Assembly (NCBI GenBank): GCA_963775295.1
Contig: CAVZIK010000006.1
Location: forward strand, 1,860,001-1,924,000
Direction of reading: 5' to 3'
Source of the DNA: JAMDEO01 sp963775295
Lineage (GTDB): Bacteria; Actinomycetota; Thermoleophilia; RBG-16-64-13
Length of the DNA stretch: 64,000 nucleotides
Numbering within the stretch: the stretch's first letter is position 1; each line of letters opens with the position of its first letter. A program made the translations under genes and the position numbers. Below, one piece after another: positions 51,595 to 60,882 of the stretch. The notes below the pieces were generated by a model, which did not search any database, had not been told where the DNA came from, and saw only the letters and a list, made by a program, of their open reading frames with translations.

Positions 51595-52598
51595 GCGTGC
51601 CGATACCCCCTGCAGGCATCGGGACGTTCTTGAGGTCGCCCCATGTCGTCCGACCCACGGCCGCCGACGGAGACGTGGCCGTCATCGGCGTCCCTTACGA
51701 TGAGGGGACGACGGCGCGCGCGGGCACCCGGGAGGGGCCGCGCGCGCTCCGGTCTGTCTCCGCCAACTGGGCCTACCGACATGGCACTGAGCCGTTTTGG
51801 GACGGCGAGGCGGGAGTCTCTCTCCTTGGCGGGGTGCGCTTCGTAGACACGGGAGACGTGAAACTTCCGCCCATGGCTCCTCCGGACTTAGGACGCTCGC
51901 TGATCGCCGGCCGGGTGGCGGCTGTCGTCGAAGCCGGTCTGTTTCCCGTCATCCTCGGCGGCGACCACTCCATTACCTATCCGGTGCTGCAGGGCGTGAT
52001 TCAGGCCCGGGCTGCAATTGCGGCCGCAGACGTGACCCCGGCCGGAACTCAGGTCCTTGCCAGGTCGACCGCTGGGCTGAACCTGGTGCACTTCGACACG
52101 CACATGGACTATTGGGACTGCATTAGCGGTCAGTGCTTCACACACGCTAGTCCCATCATCCGCGCCCACGAAGCCGGATTGGTGAGCGGCATAACTCAGT
52201 ACGGCATACGCGGGCTGCACACGGAGGCCGACAACGTCGAGCTTGCCCGGGAGCGCGGCGTGGTCAGCTTCTGGTGCCAACAGGCCAAGCGCGAGCCCGC
52301 GGAAAGACTGGTGGCCCATCTTGAGCTGGGTGCGGACACCTGGATCACCTTCGACATCGACTGTCTCGATCCCGCGATCGCGCCCGGCACGGGAACGCCC
52401 GAACCAGGTGGTTTCACGTACTACGAGGCAAAGGCGCTGCTACTAGCCTTGGCGAACAGAGTAAACGTGATCGGCTTCGATCTGGTCGAGGTCAACCCGT
52501 TGTACGACCCGGGAGAGTTGGCGGCGCTGCACGGGGCCCGGTTGATTCTGGACCTCGTGGGCGCGGTAATGCGGTCTGCCGCGCGGGCGTCTGGGTAG
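51591..52598 (+). CDS. speB: Agmatinase/ureohydrolase-family enzyme
   Basis: 335 aa from ATG 51591, with GGAGGGAG upstream. Ureohydrolase metal-site motifs: GGDHS, HFDTHMD, TFDIDCLDPAIAPGTGTPEPGG and a late Glu in DLVEVNPLYDP. These supply the binuclear Mn ligands. The PGTGTPEPGG loop favours agmatinase-type substrates (agmatine to putrescine plus urea) over arginase, but guanidinobutyrase and related enzymes are not excluded. An insertion near residues 140-158 (AADVTPAGTQVLAR) is longer than usual. It converges with putA, five bases away, suggesting amino-acid/polyamine catabolism in this segment. Confidence 0.82.
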   Translation: MSVPIPPAGIGTFLRSPHVVRPTAADGDVAVIGVPYDEGTTARAGTREGPRALRSVSANWAYRHGTEPFWDGEAGVSLLGGVRFVDTGDVKLPPMAPPDLGRSLIAGRVAAVVEAGLFPVILGGDHSITYPVLQGVIQARAAIAAADVTPAGTQVLARSTAGLNLVHFDTHMDYWDCISGQCFTHASPIIRAHEAGLVSGITQYGIRGLHTEADNVELARERGVVSFWCQQAKREPAERLVAHLELGADTWITFDIDCLDPAIAPGTGTPEPGGFTYYEAKALLLALANRVNVIGFDLVEVNPLYDPGELAALHGARLILDLVGAVMRSAARASG

Positions 52599-52603
52599 CG
52601 CTG

Positions 52604-55600
52604 CTAAGCGGCATCCTCCGGGCTGGGAGCGAAGCCCCGCCGTATGGTGTTCTCGGTGATCGTGCGGGGTTCCATGAACTGGAGTAGGTAGTCCGGTCCT
52701 CCCGCCTTGGAGCCCACCCCGCTCATGCGCGACCCGCCGAAAGGTTGTCTTCCAACCATGGCGCCTGTGACAGGTCGGTTGATGTAGAGATTGCCCACTC
52801 GATATTCGCGGACAGCGCGACGGATGTGGGTGGGATTGCGGGAGTAGAGACCGCCGGTGAGTCCGTACCGGACCTGCAGGGCCATCTCGAGCGCTTGGCC
52901 GAATTTTTGCGCCCTGAGCACTACCAGAACCGGTCCGAAGATCTCCTCCTGGGCGATAGTCGATTCCGGCTCGGCGTCGACGAAGATGTGGGGCATGACG
53001 AAGTATCCAGCTGCAGGACGGGGCGCTTCGGGAGCGTCGGCCGTGGGGGTCGGCGTGTCGCCTGCGGTCTGCTCTGCCGCCGCCTCGGCTGCCGACGGCG
53101 GGGTCGGTCCGTCGGTTTCCACATCGGCCGCGGGAGCGACGTCGGCTACTATCGCCTCCACCAGGGTGGAGGTCCGGATGTCCGCCGACGCGCCCTCTAC
53201 AGGAAGTACAAGGTGGGCCTCCAGCTTGCCTTTGCCGATGTAGGAAAGGATCTTGTCCCGGGCGCTTTCGCCGATGACCGGTCCCACGCGTACGGCCGGG
53301 TCCGCCGGGTCGCCGACGATGAGGCTCGCGGCCGCCTGAGTGAGACGACGGACGAACTGGTCATGGATGCTTTCGAGCACGATGACCCTGCTGCACGCGG
53401 AGCACTTCTGCCCGGCATAGTTGAAGGCCGAGGTGAGGACCCCTTCGACTGCCGCGTCGAGATCGGCGTCGGTGTCGACGATGATGGCGTTCTTTCCGCC
53501 CATCTCGGCGATGACCCGCTTGATGTTGCGCTGTCCCGGTCCCACGACGGCAGCCTGGCGCATGATGGAAAGTCCTACGTCGAGACTGCCTGTGAAGGGG
53601 ATGAGATCCACTCTCGGGTCTGCGGCAAGGTAGTCGCCGATCTTGCCGCCCGCTCCGGGCAGGAAATTGAGCGCACCGCCGGGCACGCCGGCTTCGTGAA
53701 GGATGCTCACCAGGGCATAGCCGAGCACAGGCGTGGCGCTGGCCGGCTTGAACACCACCGTGTTGCCGGACACCAGAGCGGCCGAAACCATGCCTGTAGG
53801 TATGGCCAGGGGAAAGTTCCACGGGGCTATGACCGCCGCCACGCCACGCGGCTCATATAGGTAGAGGTCCTCCTCGCCGGGCACGTCGCTGAGGTCCCTT
53901 ATCGTCGAGTGGCGGATCATCTCGCGCCCGTAGTAGTCCATGAAATCTATGGCCTCGCTGACGTCGGCATCGGCTTCGCGCCAGGGCTTGCCGGCCTCTA
54001 CCACTTCCAAAGCGGCCAGTTCGAAGCGGCGTCTGCGCATGAGCGAGGCGGCTTGAAAAAGGATGTCGGCGCGATCTGAGGCCGGGGTGTCTCTCCACGC
54101 CGGAAATGCGGCCCGAGCCGCGGCCAGCGCCTTATCGGCATGTTCCTCTGTCGCGGTGGCAACCGAGCCCACGATCTCATCGGGCCGCGCGGGGTTCACT
54201 GAGTTGATCCGCGTTTCGGTCTGCACGTTTGCCCCGTCGATGACCAGCGCGTATTCCCGCCCCAGACTGCCGCGAATGGTCGCAAGCGCCTTTTCCATGA
54301 TGGTCCGATTCTCGAGATGGGAGAAGTCGGTGTGGGGCTCGTTCTGGAACGGCCTCAGACCCTGCCGTTGCGGCGTGGCGGCGCCCGTGGACAACCGCTC
54401 GGCTGGTGCGGCTTCCTCGGCCGGGAGTCCATCGGGTGAACCGTCGGTTGTAGGAGGTTCGAGCAACTGCCGCGGGTCAAGGTGCTGCGCGAAGGTCAGC
54501 CGCAGGAACGATTCGTTCGACGTGTTCTCCAACAGCCGGCGTACGAGGTATGCCATTCCAGGGATCAATTCGCCTATCGGGATGTATTCGCGCACTCGAT
54601 AACGCTGGGAGATTGCCGCTTTCCGGATGGGTTCCGCCATGCCGTGGAGCATCTGTAGCTCGACCGACCGGGGGGCAAGTCCCGTTGCCTCTGCCGTTGC
54701 GAGGGCGGTGGCGATACTGCGGATATTATGCGTCCCGAGAGCCGGGCGTGTGAGTTCGCTGTTCTCGATGAGGATCTTCGCCAGCAGCTCGAATTGGGCG
54801 TCCGTCTCCGCTTTACGGGAGAACACGGGCACCGGCCAGTGCTCCTGACGAGCGGCCGTGGTCTCGTAGTCCCAATAGGCGCCTTTGACCAGGCGGACCG
54901 TTATTGGAGTGCCGCGCCGGCCGGCAAGGTCCACGAGGCTCTGCACATCGTGGGCGCTGTCTCGAAGGTAGGCCTGTACGGTAATGCCGAGGTGTGGGTA
55001 GGAGGCAAGTTCCGGGTCCAGGGCAAGGTCGGAAAAGACCGCGAAGGTGAGGTCTCGGTAGGCAAAGCGCTCGAGGTCGAGGCCCACAAAGACTCCTTGC
55101 TCACGGGCCTTGATAAAGAGGGGTTTGAGAACGGCAACCACGGCGCGGCGCGATCCTTCGAAGTCGACCGGGTCTATCTGCGAGTAGAGCGACGTGATTT
55201 TCAGGGAAAGGTTGACCCGTGGGATCTCTCCCCAAGGGGCTTCGTCGAGAAATGGATCCGGCGACCAGCGGGCCGTTTTGGGAGGGAGGGTCTCGAGGAC
55301 GTCGAAATACCGGCGAACGTACTCTTGGGCTTCCATTTCGCTGAGACAAGCCTCGCCCAGAATGTCCAAGGTAAACGAGGTGTGCTGGTGGCGGAGCCGC
55401 TTCAGTTCCTGGAAGACCTCGCCGGCGTCCCGTCCGGCGATGAGGCCTTTCGCCATACGCTGCATCGTTCGCTCGGTGAGGCGGGCCACGGCCCACGACG
55501 GTAGGCGCCGCCCGCCGTCAGGACCGACCAGACGGTCCAGAGGACGGGGGAGTTCTCCGCGGTCAGCCAGGTAGGCCCGGAGGTGCCGGACCAGATCACC

Positions 55601-55813
55601 CGAGTCACGAAGACTGGGGTAAACGTCGATGAAGCGGAACAGTTGCGTCTTGAAGTGCGGGTCCTCAGCGGCGCGTGCGAGAACCCTGCGCTGTACGGCG
55701 CGGCCTCCAAAGATGGGTGAGAACGCATGGATACGTCCCTCGTCTGCCATCGCTGCGAAGAGCCGCTTGCCGATCTCCTGGATTCGAGGTTCAAGTTCGG
55801 CGGGCGCGGTCAT
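52604..55813 (-). CDS. putA: Bifunctional proline dehydrogenase / delta-1-pyrroline-5-carboxylate dehydrogenase
   Basis: 1,069 aa from ATG 55813, selected by GAGGG eight bases upstream. N-terminal proline dehydrogenase barrel (about 20-460): VNLSLKITSLYSQ, VGLDLERFAYRDL, VRLVKGAYWDYE, RYRVREYIPIGELI. A Pro/Ala-rich linker leads to the aldehyde dehydrogenase (about 510-1060) with catalytic Cys in YAGQKCSACSR (near 805) and Glu in AEMGGKNAI. It oxidises proline to glutamate using FAD and NAD+. An Ala/Pro/Thr-rich insert (about 875-938) sits inside the aldehyde dehydrogenase fold, where normal enzymes go straight to GYFVxPxIF. There is no N-terminal DNA-binding domain, so it is not autoregulatory. 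Confidence 0.9.
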   Translation of the reverse strand: MTAPAELEPRIQEIGKRLFAAMADEGRIHAFSPIFGGRAVQRRVLARAAEDPHFKTQLFRFIDVYPSLRDSGDLVRHLRAYLADRGELPRPLDRLVGPDGGRRLPSWAVARLTERTMQRMAKGLIAGRDAGEVFQELKRLRHQHTSFTLDILGEACLSEMEAQEYVRRYFDVLETLPPKTARWSPDPFLDEAPWGEIPRVNLSLKITSLYSQIDPVDFEGSRRAVVAVLKPLFIKAREQGVFVGLDLERFAYRDLTFAVFSDLALDPELASYPHLGITVQAYLRDSAHDVQSLVDLAGRRGTPITVRLVKGAYWDYETTAARQEHWPVPVFSRKAETDAQFELLAKILIENSELTRPALGTHNIRSIATALATAEATGLAPRSVELQMLHGMAEPIRKAAISQRYRVREYIPIGELIPGMAYLVRRLLENTSNESFLRLTFAQHLDPRQLLEPPTTDGSPDGLPAEEAAPAERLSTGAATPQRQGLRPFQNEPHTDFSHLENRTIMEKALATIRGSLGREYALVIDGANVQTETRINSVNPARPDEIVGSVATATEEHADKALAAARAAFPAWRDTPASDRADILFQAASLMRRRRFELAALEVVEAGKPWREADADVSEAIDFMDYYGREMIRHSTIRDLSDVPGEEDLYLYEPRGVAAVIAPWNFPLAIPTGMVSAALVSGNTVVFKPASATPVLGYALVSILHEAGVPGGALNFLPGAGGKIGDYLAADPRVDLIPFTGSLDVGLSIMRQAAVVGPGQRNIKRVIAEMGGKNAIIVDTDADLDAAVEGVLTSAFNYAGQKCSACSRVIVLESIHDQFVRRLTQAAASLIVGDPADPAVRVGPVIGESARDKILSYIGKGKLEAHLVLPVEGASADIRTSTLVEAIVADVAPAADVETDGPTPPSAAEAAAEQTAGDTPTPTADAPEAPRPAAGYFVMPHIFVDAEPESTIAQEEIFGPVLVVLRAQKFGQALEMALQVRYGLTGGLYSRNPTHIRRAVREYRVGNLYINRPVTGAMVGRQPFGGSRMSGVGSKAGGPDYLLQFMEPRTITENTIRRGFAPSPEDAA

Positions 55814-55937
55814 GTCAATCACCCTCGCGTTTCATGGGGTTCTCTTGTTCCAGTACTAAAAAGTGAATTCGACGACGTGCTGATAATTCCGGCATAGAAA
55901 TGAGCGAAGACCTCAGCGGGGAGAGGAGTTCCAAGCG

Positions 55938-58900
55938 TCAAACCTGTCGCTGGTCGCCTCCGGTCTCGAGAGCGGAGCGCACCCGTTCCCTCAGCATGGC
56001 CAACGTGTAGGGCTTCTGGATGAAGCCGGCCGCGCCCTTCCCCGCGAAACGAGAAAGGATATCGTTCTCGGCATATCCGCTGGACATGAGTACGCGGACT
56101 TTGGGATCGATTTGCCGCATCTCCCGAAATGCCTCTTCGCCGCTCATCCTGGGCATGGTCAGATCGAGTATCACCAGCACGATCTCGTCTCGATGTAGTG
56201 CGTACATCTCAAGAGCCGCTCGACCATCCGCCGCGAGCAGAACCTGAAAGCCCAATCGCTCGAGCATGCGCTTTCCCAAGGCCCGGATCGTCTCTTCGTC
56301 GTCGGCGAGAAGAACGGTCCCTGCTCCACTCCAGTCTGCTTCGTCACTCTCGCCTGTCGCGGGCAGGTGACCGCCCCCGAACCCGACTGCCGGGAAGAGT
56401 GCCTTGAACGTCGTGCCCTTGCCCGGTTCGCTGTAGACTTTGAGCGCGCCCTTGTGTCCTCTCACGATACCGAGCACGGCCGCCAGTCCAAGTCCGCGGC
56501 CCGTGAACTTGGTGGTGAAGAACGGCTCGAATAGGCGGGCGAGGGTCTCCTTGTCCATGCCGATCCCCGTGTCGGAGACCTCCAGCGTGACAAACAGACC
56601 GGGACTCAAGCCTTCGCAGAAGTAAGTCGCGTCGAGGTACGCGCCCGTGCACTCCTGGGCCCCAACCGAGATTGTGATCACGCCGCTACGCTCGCCGATC
56701 GCCTCCGCGGCGTTGATGACGAGGTTCATGATCACTTGGCTGATCTGGGTCACATCGCCTCTGATCGTGGGGAGGTTCTTGCCGATGTTCAAATTGAGAA
56801 GCACCTTCTTGGGGATGGCGCTACTCAACAGGTTGAGCATGTCTTCGATGAGTCGGGAGAGATCGATATCCTCGATGATGAACTGGCCGTGTCCGGAGTA
56901 GGCGAGCATCTGCCTACACAATTCCGAGGCTCTCCGGGACGCTTTTACAATCTCCTGCACACCCTGGCGTCCCGGGGACGATAGCGGCAAGTCCTGCAAG
57001 GTGAGATCGGCGTGACCGAGGACGGCAGTAAGGATATTGTTGAAATCGTGGGCTATCCCTCCGGCCAACACCCCCAGGCTTTCCAGCCGCTGGCTGTGCT
57101 GCAGTTGTTGTTCCAGCTTGAGCCGTTCCTCCTCGGCCCGTCTTCTGTCGGTGACGTCCGTGCACACCCCGACCCACTCCGCTACTTCGCCGTCGGACCC
57201 GTAAGAGGGCGCGCCACGGATCCAGAAGTCCCGATACTGTCCGTCGGCGCGGCGCATCCGGCACTCTGTCTCGAAGCGGGTGTGGTTTGCAAGGGCGTGA
57301 GCCCAAACTGCCGCGACCTGATCCAGGTCCTCGGGGTGTACCGCCGCTAACAGTCCTTCCTCCTGAAGGCTCTCGAAAGTCAGGCCGGCGTAATCTTGAA
57401 GAGTTGAAAGCGACTCTACGATCTCTCCCGCTGGTCCGGTGACCCACACGATTTGTGCGACCGCCTCTACCATTGCTCGGTACCGCTCCTTGCTTGCAAG
57501 AACGTCACTTTCGGCCTTTTTGCGGACCGTGTTGTCCCTAATAATGGCCTGAACGTAGGGTTTACCCTCTATCTCGAACGAACGGTCGCTGACTTCGACC
57601 GGGAACAGGGATCCGTCCTTCCGCCGCCCAATGATCTGGTGGATCGAGGAGCCGGAAAGATCGACCTCGCGCATCCGCTCATCGAAGTGGCCGCCCTCCT
57701 CCCGGGGGACCAGATCCTTCAGGAGGAGACCGAGGAACTCGGCGCGTGAGTAGCCGTACGTCTCGATCGCCCGGTCGTTGAGCTCCACGATACGACCGTC
57801 TTCGTCCGCAAGGATTATCGCGTCGTTGGCCTCCTTCACCAGATGCTCGAAACGCGTCAGCAGTTCGTGGTGCGCACGTTCGGCTCGATGAGCGGCGATG
57901 TACCGATGCTTCAGACCTACCTGCCACATGAGAGTGGCGCCTACGAGTAGAGCGAGGAGCAACACTCCTATCAGTCCCCCGAGCAGCCCGAGGCGCACTC
58001 GAGCCGGGCCGAAGGCCTCTGAAGTATCGATCTTTGCCACTATGAACCAGGAGGAGCTTGGGATCGGCGCGAGAGCGGCCAGTACTTCCACCCCTCGGTA
58101 GTCTTTGCCTATCGCGATGCCCTGCCGCCCCAAGACGGCCATAGTTGCCGGCAGTTTAGTGTTGCTCAGTGGCTCCCTCAACTTGAGCGCCGTACCGCTC
58201 TCATGGCGCAACTCATTGAGGAAAAGCACGGAGTCGCCATCCCTGCGCACCAACAGGGTTTCGGCGCTTCCGCTCGGCACAGGCCATGAACTGATCAGTG
58301 GGTAAAGGAACTGGTCGGCATCGGCGATGAGAACTACAAAGACTGTGGCTTCGCTCGACGCTGCTCCCGCAGACACCACCGGCGCGATCGCGCTCAGATG
58401 GATTGCGGGATGGTCCGGATCGCTGTGGAGGTCCGTGAGGACAGACGTGTGCTCCTGCTTCGCCGTCTTGATCGAGCCCAAGGTCTCCGTCTCCGGAGCA
58501 CCCGGAGACTGGGCTGTGCTGAGGAGAACAGTTCCACTCTCGTCCACCAGTTGGGCTTCGGAATAGTTGTAGAGATCAGCCTGATTCGCGAGCGTCGCGA
58601 CGATAACTGCAGCGCCCGACGCCTGTTTCGTGGTCATCCACGCGGCGACGGCCTCGCCGAAGGTCGGGTTCCCGCCCAAATCGGCAGCGTTGGCCAGACG
58701 CTCCGCGCGCCAAGCCACGATCTCGCTTACCTTCAGCTGACTGATGGAAAGGAGGTCGTCCTCGACGTCTTTGCGGATGTCCCGGTTCTGACTGACGAGG
58801 AGCCAGACTCCTCCGGCAATAATGGCGATCGACACCAGACCGACGAAGATCAGCAACCAGAAGGGAAATCTAGGCTCGTCTTTGGCTCTATGCAGGGTCC

Positions 58901-59033
58901 CACCCCCAGCGGTCGAGCCGCGCCAAAATCGCGCGGCTTTGCTCGCCTCTCCAGTTTGAGGCCGTGGCGGGAAGACTGTCAAGGACGGGCCCGGCCCACA
59001 CGTTGTCGACGATGCCGTGGGCGATGCCTCCAT
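55938..59033 (-). CDS. Membrane hybrid histidine kinase (Cache-PAS-PAS-HisKA-HATPase-REC)
   Basis: About 1,031 aa if started at ATG 59033; the frame is open to 59201, but that part is improbable and overlaps the divergent gene, so the start is uncertain. Helices near 56-80 and 350-375 flank an extracytoplasmic sensor domain. Two PAS domains (IVELNDRAIETYGYSRAEFL; second near 520-640), HisKA with GGIAHDFNNILTAVLGHA (His near 662), HATPase (VTQISQVIMNLVINAAEAIG, DTGIGMD, GRGLGL) and a receiver (LLADDEE; phospho-acceptor Asp in VILDLTMP near 956). It lacks an output domain and probably works via a phosphorelay or an unlinked regulator. Confidence 0.82.
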   Translation of the reverse strand: MEASPTASSTTCGPGPSLTVFPPRPQTGEASKAARFWRGSTAGGGTLHRAKDEPRFPFWLLIFVGLVSIAIIAGGVWLLVSQNRDIRKDVEDDLLSISQLKVSEIVAWRAERLANAADLGGNPTFGEAVAAWMTTKQASGAAVIVATLANQADLYNYSEAQLVDESGTVLLSTAQSPGAPETETLGSIKTAKQEHTSVLTDLHSDPDHPAIHLSAIAPVVSAGAASSEATVFVVLIADADQFLYPLISSWPVPSGSAETLLVRRDGDSVLFLNELRHESGTALKLREPLSNTKLPATMAVLGRQGIAIGKDYRGVEVLAALAPIPSSSWFIVAKIDTSEAFGPARVRLGLLGGLIGVLLLALLVGATLMWQVGLKHRYIAAHRAERAHHELLTRFEHLVKEANDAIILADEDGRIVELNDRAIETYGYSRAEFLGLLLKDLVPREEGGHFDERMREVDLSGSSIHQIIGRRKDGSLFPVEVSDRSFEIEGKPYVQAIIRDNTVRKKAESDVLASKERYRAMVEAVAQIVWVTGPAGEIVESLSTLQDYAGLTFESLQEEGLLAAVHPEDLDQVAAVWAHALANHTRFETECRMRRADGQYRDFWIRGAPSYGSDGEVAEWVGVCTDVTDRRRAEEERLKLEQQLQHSQRLESLGVLAGGIAHDFNNILTAVLGHADLTLQDLPLSSPGRQGVQEIVKASRRASELCRQMLAYSGHGQFIIEDIDLSRLIEDMLNLLSSAIPKKVLLNLNIGKNLPTIRGDVTQISQVIMNLVINAAEAIGERSGVITISVGAQECTGAYLDATYFCEGLSPGLFVTLEVSDTGIGMDKETLARLFEPFFTTKFTGRGLGLAAVLGIVRGHKGALKVYSEPGKGTTFKALFPAVGFGGGHLPATGESDEADWSGAGTVLLADDEETIRALGKRMLERLGFQVLLAADGRAALEMYALHRDEIVLVILDLTMPRMSGEEAFREMRQIDPKVRVLMSSGYAENDILSRFAGKGAAGFIQKPYTLAMLRERVRSALETGGDQRQV

Positions 59034-59169
59034 TGGCGGTACGGACTTGGCATGGGCTACGAGCGCCGCTCTCGAGGCTCGTAGGTGGTCGAGGAACAGC
59101 GAAGGCCGAGATTCGGCGAATGGGAGGGTATAGTCTTGCTGTTGGCGCCGTCGGACTGAGAGGGGCGTG

Positions 59170-59874
59170 ATGGAGAAGCTCGATCTAAAGAAGCAGCTCA
59201 AACACCTCTACCTGCCTTCGGTAAAGGAAGTCTCTCTCGTCGACGTCCCCGAGATGAAGTTCATCGCCCTTGAAGGACAGATCGAAAGCGGAGCAATGCC
59301 GGGTACCTCGCCCGGTTTCGCGCGCGCTGTGGGCGCGTTGTACGGGTTGGCCTACACGCTCAAGTTTGCGTCGAAGCTTCGCGCGGACGATCCCATCGAC
59401 TACACAGTCATGCCGTTGGAAGGGCTTTGGACGACGCCGGACGGCGGGGCAGATTACGCCGATTCTTTGGGCTGGATGTGGACTCTATTGATCATGCAGC
59501 CCGATCATATCGATCGGGAGATGTTCGACCAGGCGCTCGCGAGACTTGGGGAGAAGAGAGAGAAGGAAGCGCGTAAGGCCGTCAGGACGGGGGACGGGAG
59601 CCCTGAGGTCGACGGCGGTGACCCCGAGCCCTATCTCGCCTGTCTGGGAAAGGTCCGTCTGGAGAGTCTCCATGAGGGTCTTTGCGTCCAGGCGATGCAC
59701 GTTGGGCCCTATGCGGACGAGCCAGTCACTCTGGCCAAGATGTCCGCTTTCGTCGAGCAGAACGGGTACGTGTTCCACGGCCAGCATCACGAGATCTATC
59801 TGGACGACCCGCGCACGACGAAGCCGGAAAATCTCAAGACGGTTCTCAGACATCCAGTGCGCCCCGCATCGTGA
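59170..59874 (+). CDS. GyrI-like small-molecule-binding domain protein
   Basis: 234 aa from ATG 59170 with GAGGGG upstream. It resembles stand-alone GyrI-like proteins: VSLVDVPEMKFIALEGQI, PIDYTVMPLEGLWTT, CVQAMHVGPYADEPVTLAKM, HHEIYLDDPRTTKPENLKTV. The ending HEIYLxDPRxxxPEKLxTxLRxPV is the best-known family signature. The GyrI fold binds hydrophobic small molecules; the cellular role of stand-alone versions is mostly unknown. It diverges from the hybrid kinase gene and precedes a PAP2 phosphatase on the same strand. Confidence 0.8.
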   Translation: MEKLDLKKQLKHLYLPSVKEVSLVDVPEMKFIALEGQIESGAMPGTSPGFARAVGALYGLAYTLKFASKLRADDPIDYTVMPLEGLWTTPDGGADYADSLGWMWTLLIMQPDHIDREMFDQALARLGEKREKEARKAVRTGDGSPEVDGGDPEPYLACLGKVRLESLHEGLCVQAMHVGPYADEPVTLAKMSAFVEQNGYVFHGQHHEIYLDDPRTTKPENLKTVLRHPVRPAS

Positions 59875-59930
59875 CCGGCCGCTCGACGCGAACGATGGAG
59901 GAGGGCTACGAAGCGGGAAGGATCCCCCGG

Positions 59931-60728
59931 ATGCGGGTGTGGCTTGTCGCCTCCGCGGGAGTCGTTCTTCTGGGCGTCTTCATGTTCATAGCCTACGAGG
60001 CCCGCGCGGGTACGTTTGTCGCCCGATGGGACGTTCACGTGGCCGACGCGCTCGTGGCTTTCCGTAGCGGCGCATGGAACCGGGTTTTTTGGGGCGCCAC
60101 TCTGCTGGGAAACGCCTCTTTCATGACCGCCTACCTGATCGCCGGGGTCATACTCTTTCTGGCCTGGGGGAGGTGGAGGGCGGCGGTCCTGCTCGCCGCG
60201 GGCACCGGGCTCGCTCAGGCGGTCTCCGCCGTGGCTAAGGCCGTCATACACAGGCAGCGGCCGCCCGTCTCGGTCGCCCTGATCCAACAGCCGACATCCC
60301 ACAGTATGCCTTCCGGACACGCCTTCATGACCCTGGTGGTGGCGGGCCTGCTTATCTACCTGCTATTGCGTCCGCCGGCCGCGGACCGGCGGGCGAGCCA
60401 GGGACTACCGGCCGACCGCCGGCGACGCCGGCGAGCAGCTTGGGTTGGCGGGGTGGTCGCGGCCTCGGTGTTGCTCTTACTGGTCGGAGCTTCGCGGGTC
60501 TACCTGGGAGTCCACTGGGCTTCAGACGTATTCGCCGGGTGGTGTCTAGGCGGTTTTTGGCTGATATTGGTCCTGGGTTCAGTGCGTCTATTGCGGTGGG
60601 ACGATCCGCTGTTGGTCCGCGGTTATCCCTGGCTAAAGAGTCGCTGGCGGATCGGTCTGGTATTCCTGTTGGTGACGACCGGAGCAGTCGTCTTGCTGCT
60701 GACGGCGAGGGCCGAGCCGCTGCTGTGA
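59931..60728 (+). CDS. PAP2-family membrane phosphatase
   Basis: 265 aa from ATG 59931, chosen for the AAGGA eight bases upstream and because a membrane helix follows directly; GTG 59871 is a longer option. Six helices and the three PAP2 motifs: KAVIHRQRPP, HSMPSGHAF and SRVYLGVHWASDV. These form the active site that removes phosphate from lipid phosphates such as undecaprenyl pyrophosphate or phosphatidic acid. A highly basic loop (DRRRRRRAA) lies between helices 4 and 5. An LssY_C protein is encoded next. Confidence 0.88.
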   Translation: MRVWLVASAGVVLLGVFMFIAYEARAGTFVARWDVHVADALVAFRSGAWNRVFWGATLLGNASFMTAYLIAGVILFLAWGRWRAAVLLAAGTGLAQAVSAVAKAVIHRQRPPVSVALIQQPTSHSMPSGHAFMTLVVAGLLIYLLLRPPAADRRASQGLPADRRRRRRAAWVGGVVAASVLLLLVGASRVYLGVHWASDVFAGWCLGGFWLILVLGSVRLLRWDDPLLVRGYPWLKSRWRIGLVFLLVTTGAVVLLLTARAEPLL

Positions 60729-60882
60729 TCGGCCGAATGTAGTTTCCGGCCGACTGTCCTCATGGCGATGTCTTTCAGAGACGGACAAGGGTCGAGTTTC
60801 GCTGGGCCGGGTGACACTTCCGAGTGGGCTTTTACGTACGTTTTACCCCCGATGATGTATCCTTGCGAACGTAAGGAGGGTC

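Noticed and set aside
59034..59201. N-terminal extension of the hybrid histidine kinase
   Set aside because: The frame is open but overlaps the divergent GyrI-like gene start and lacks a ribosome-binding site and conserved features.
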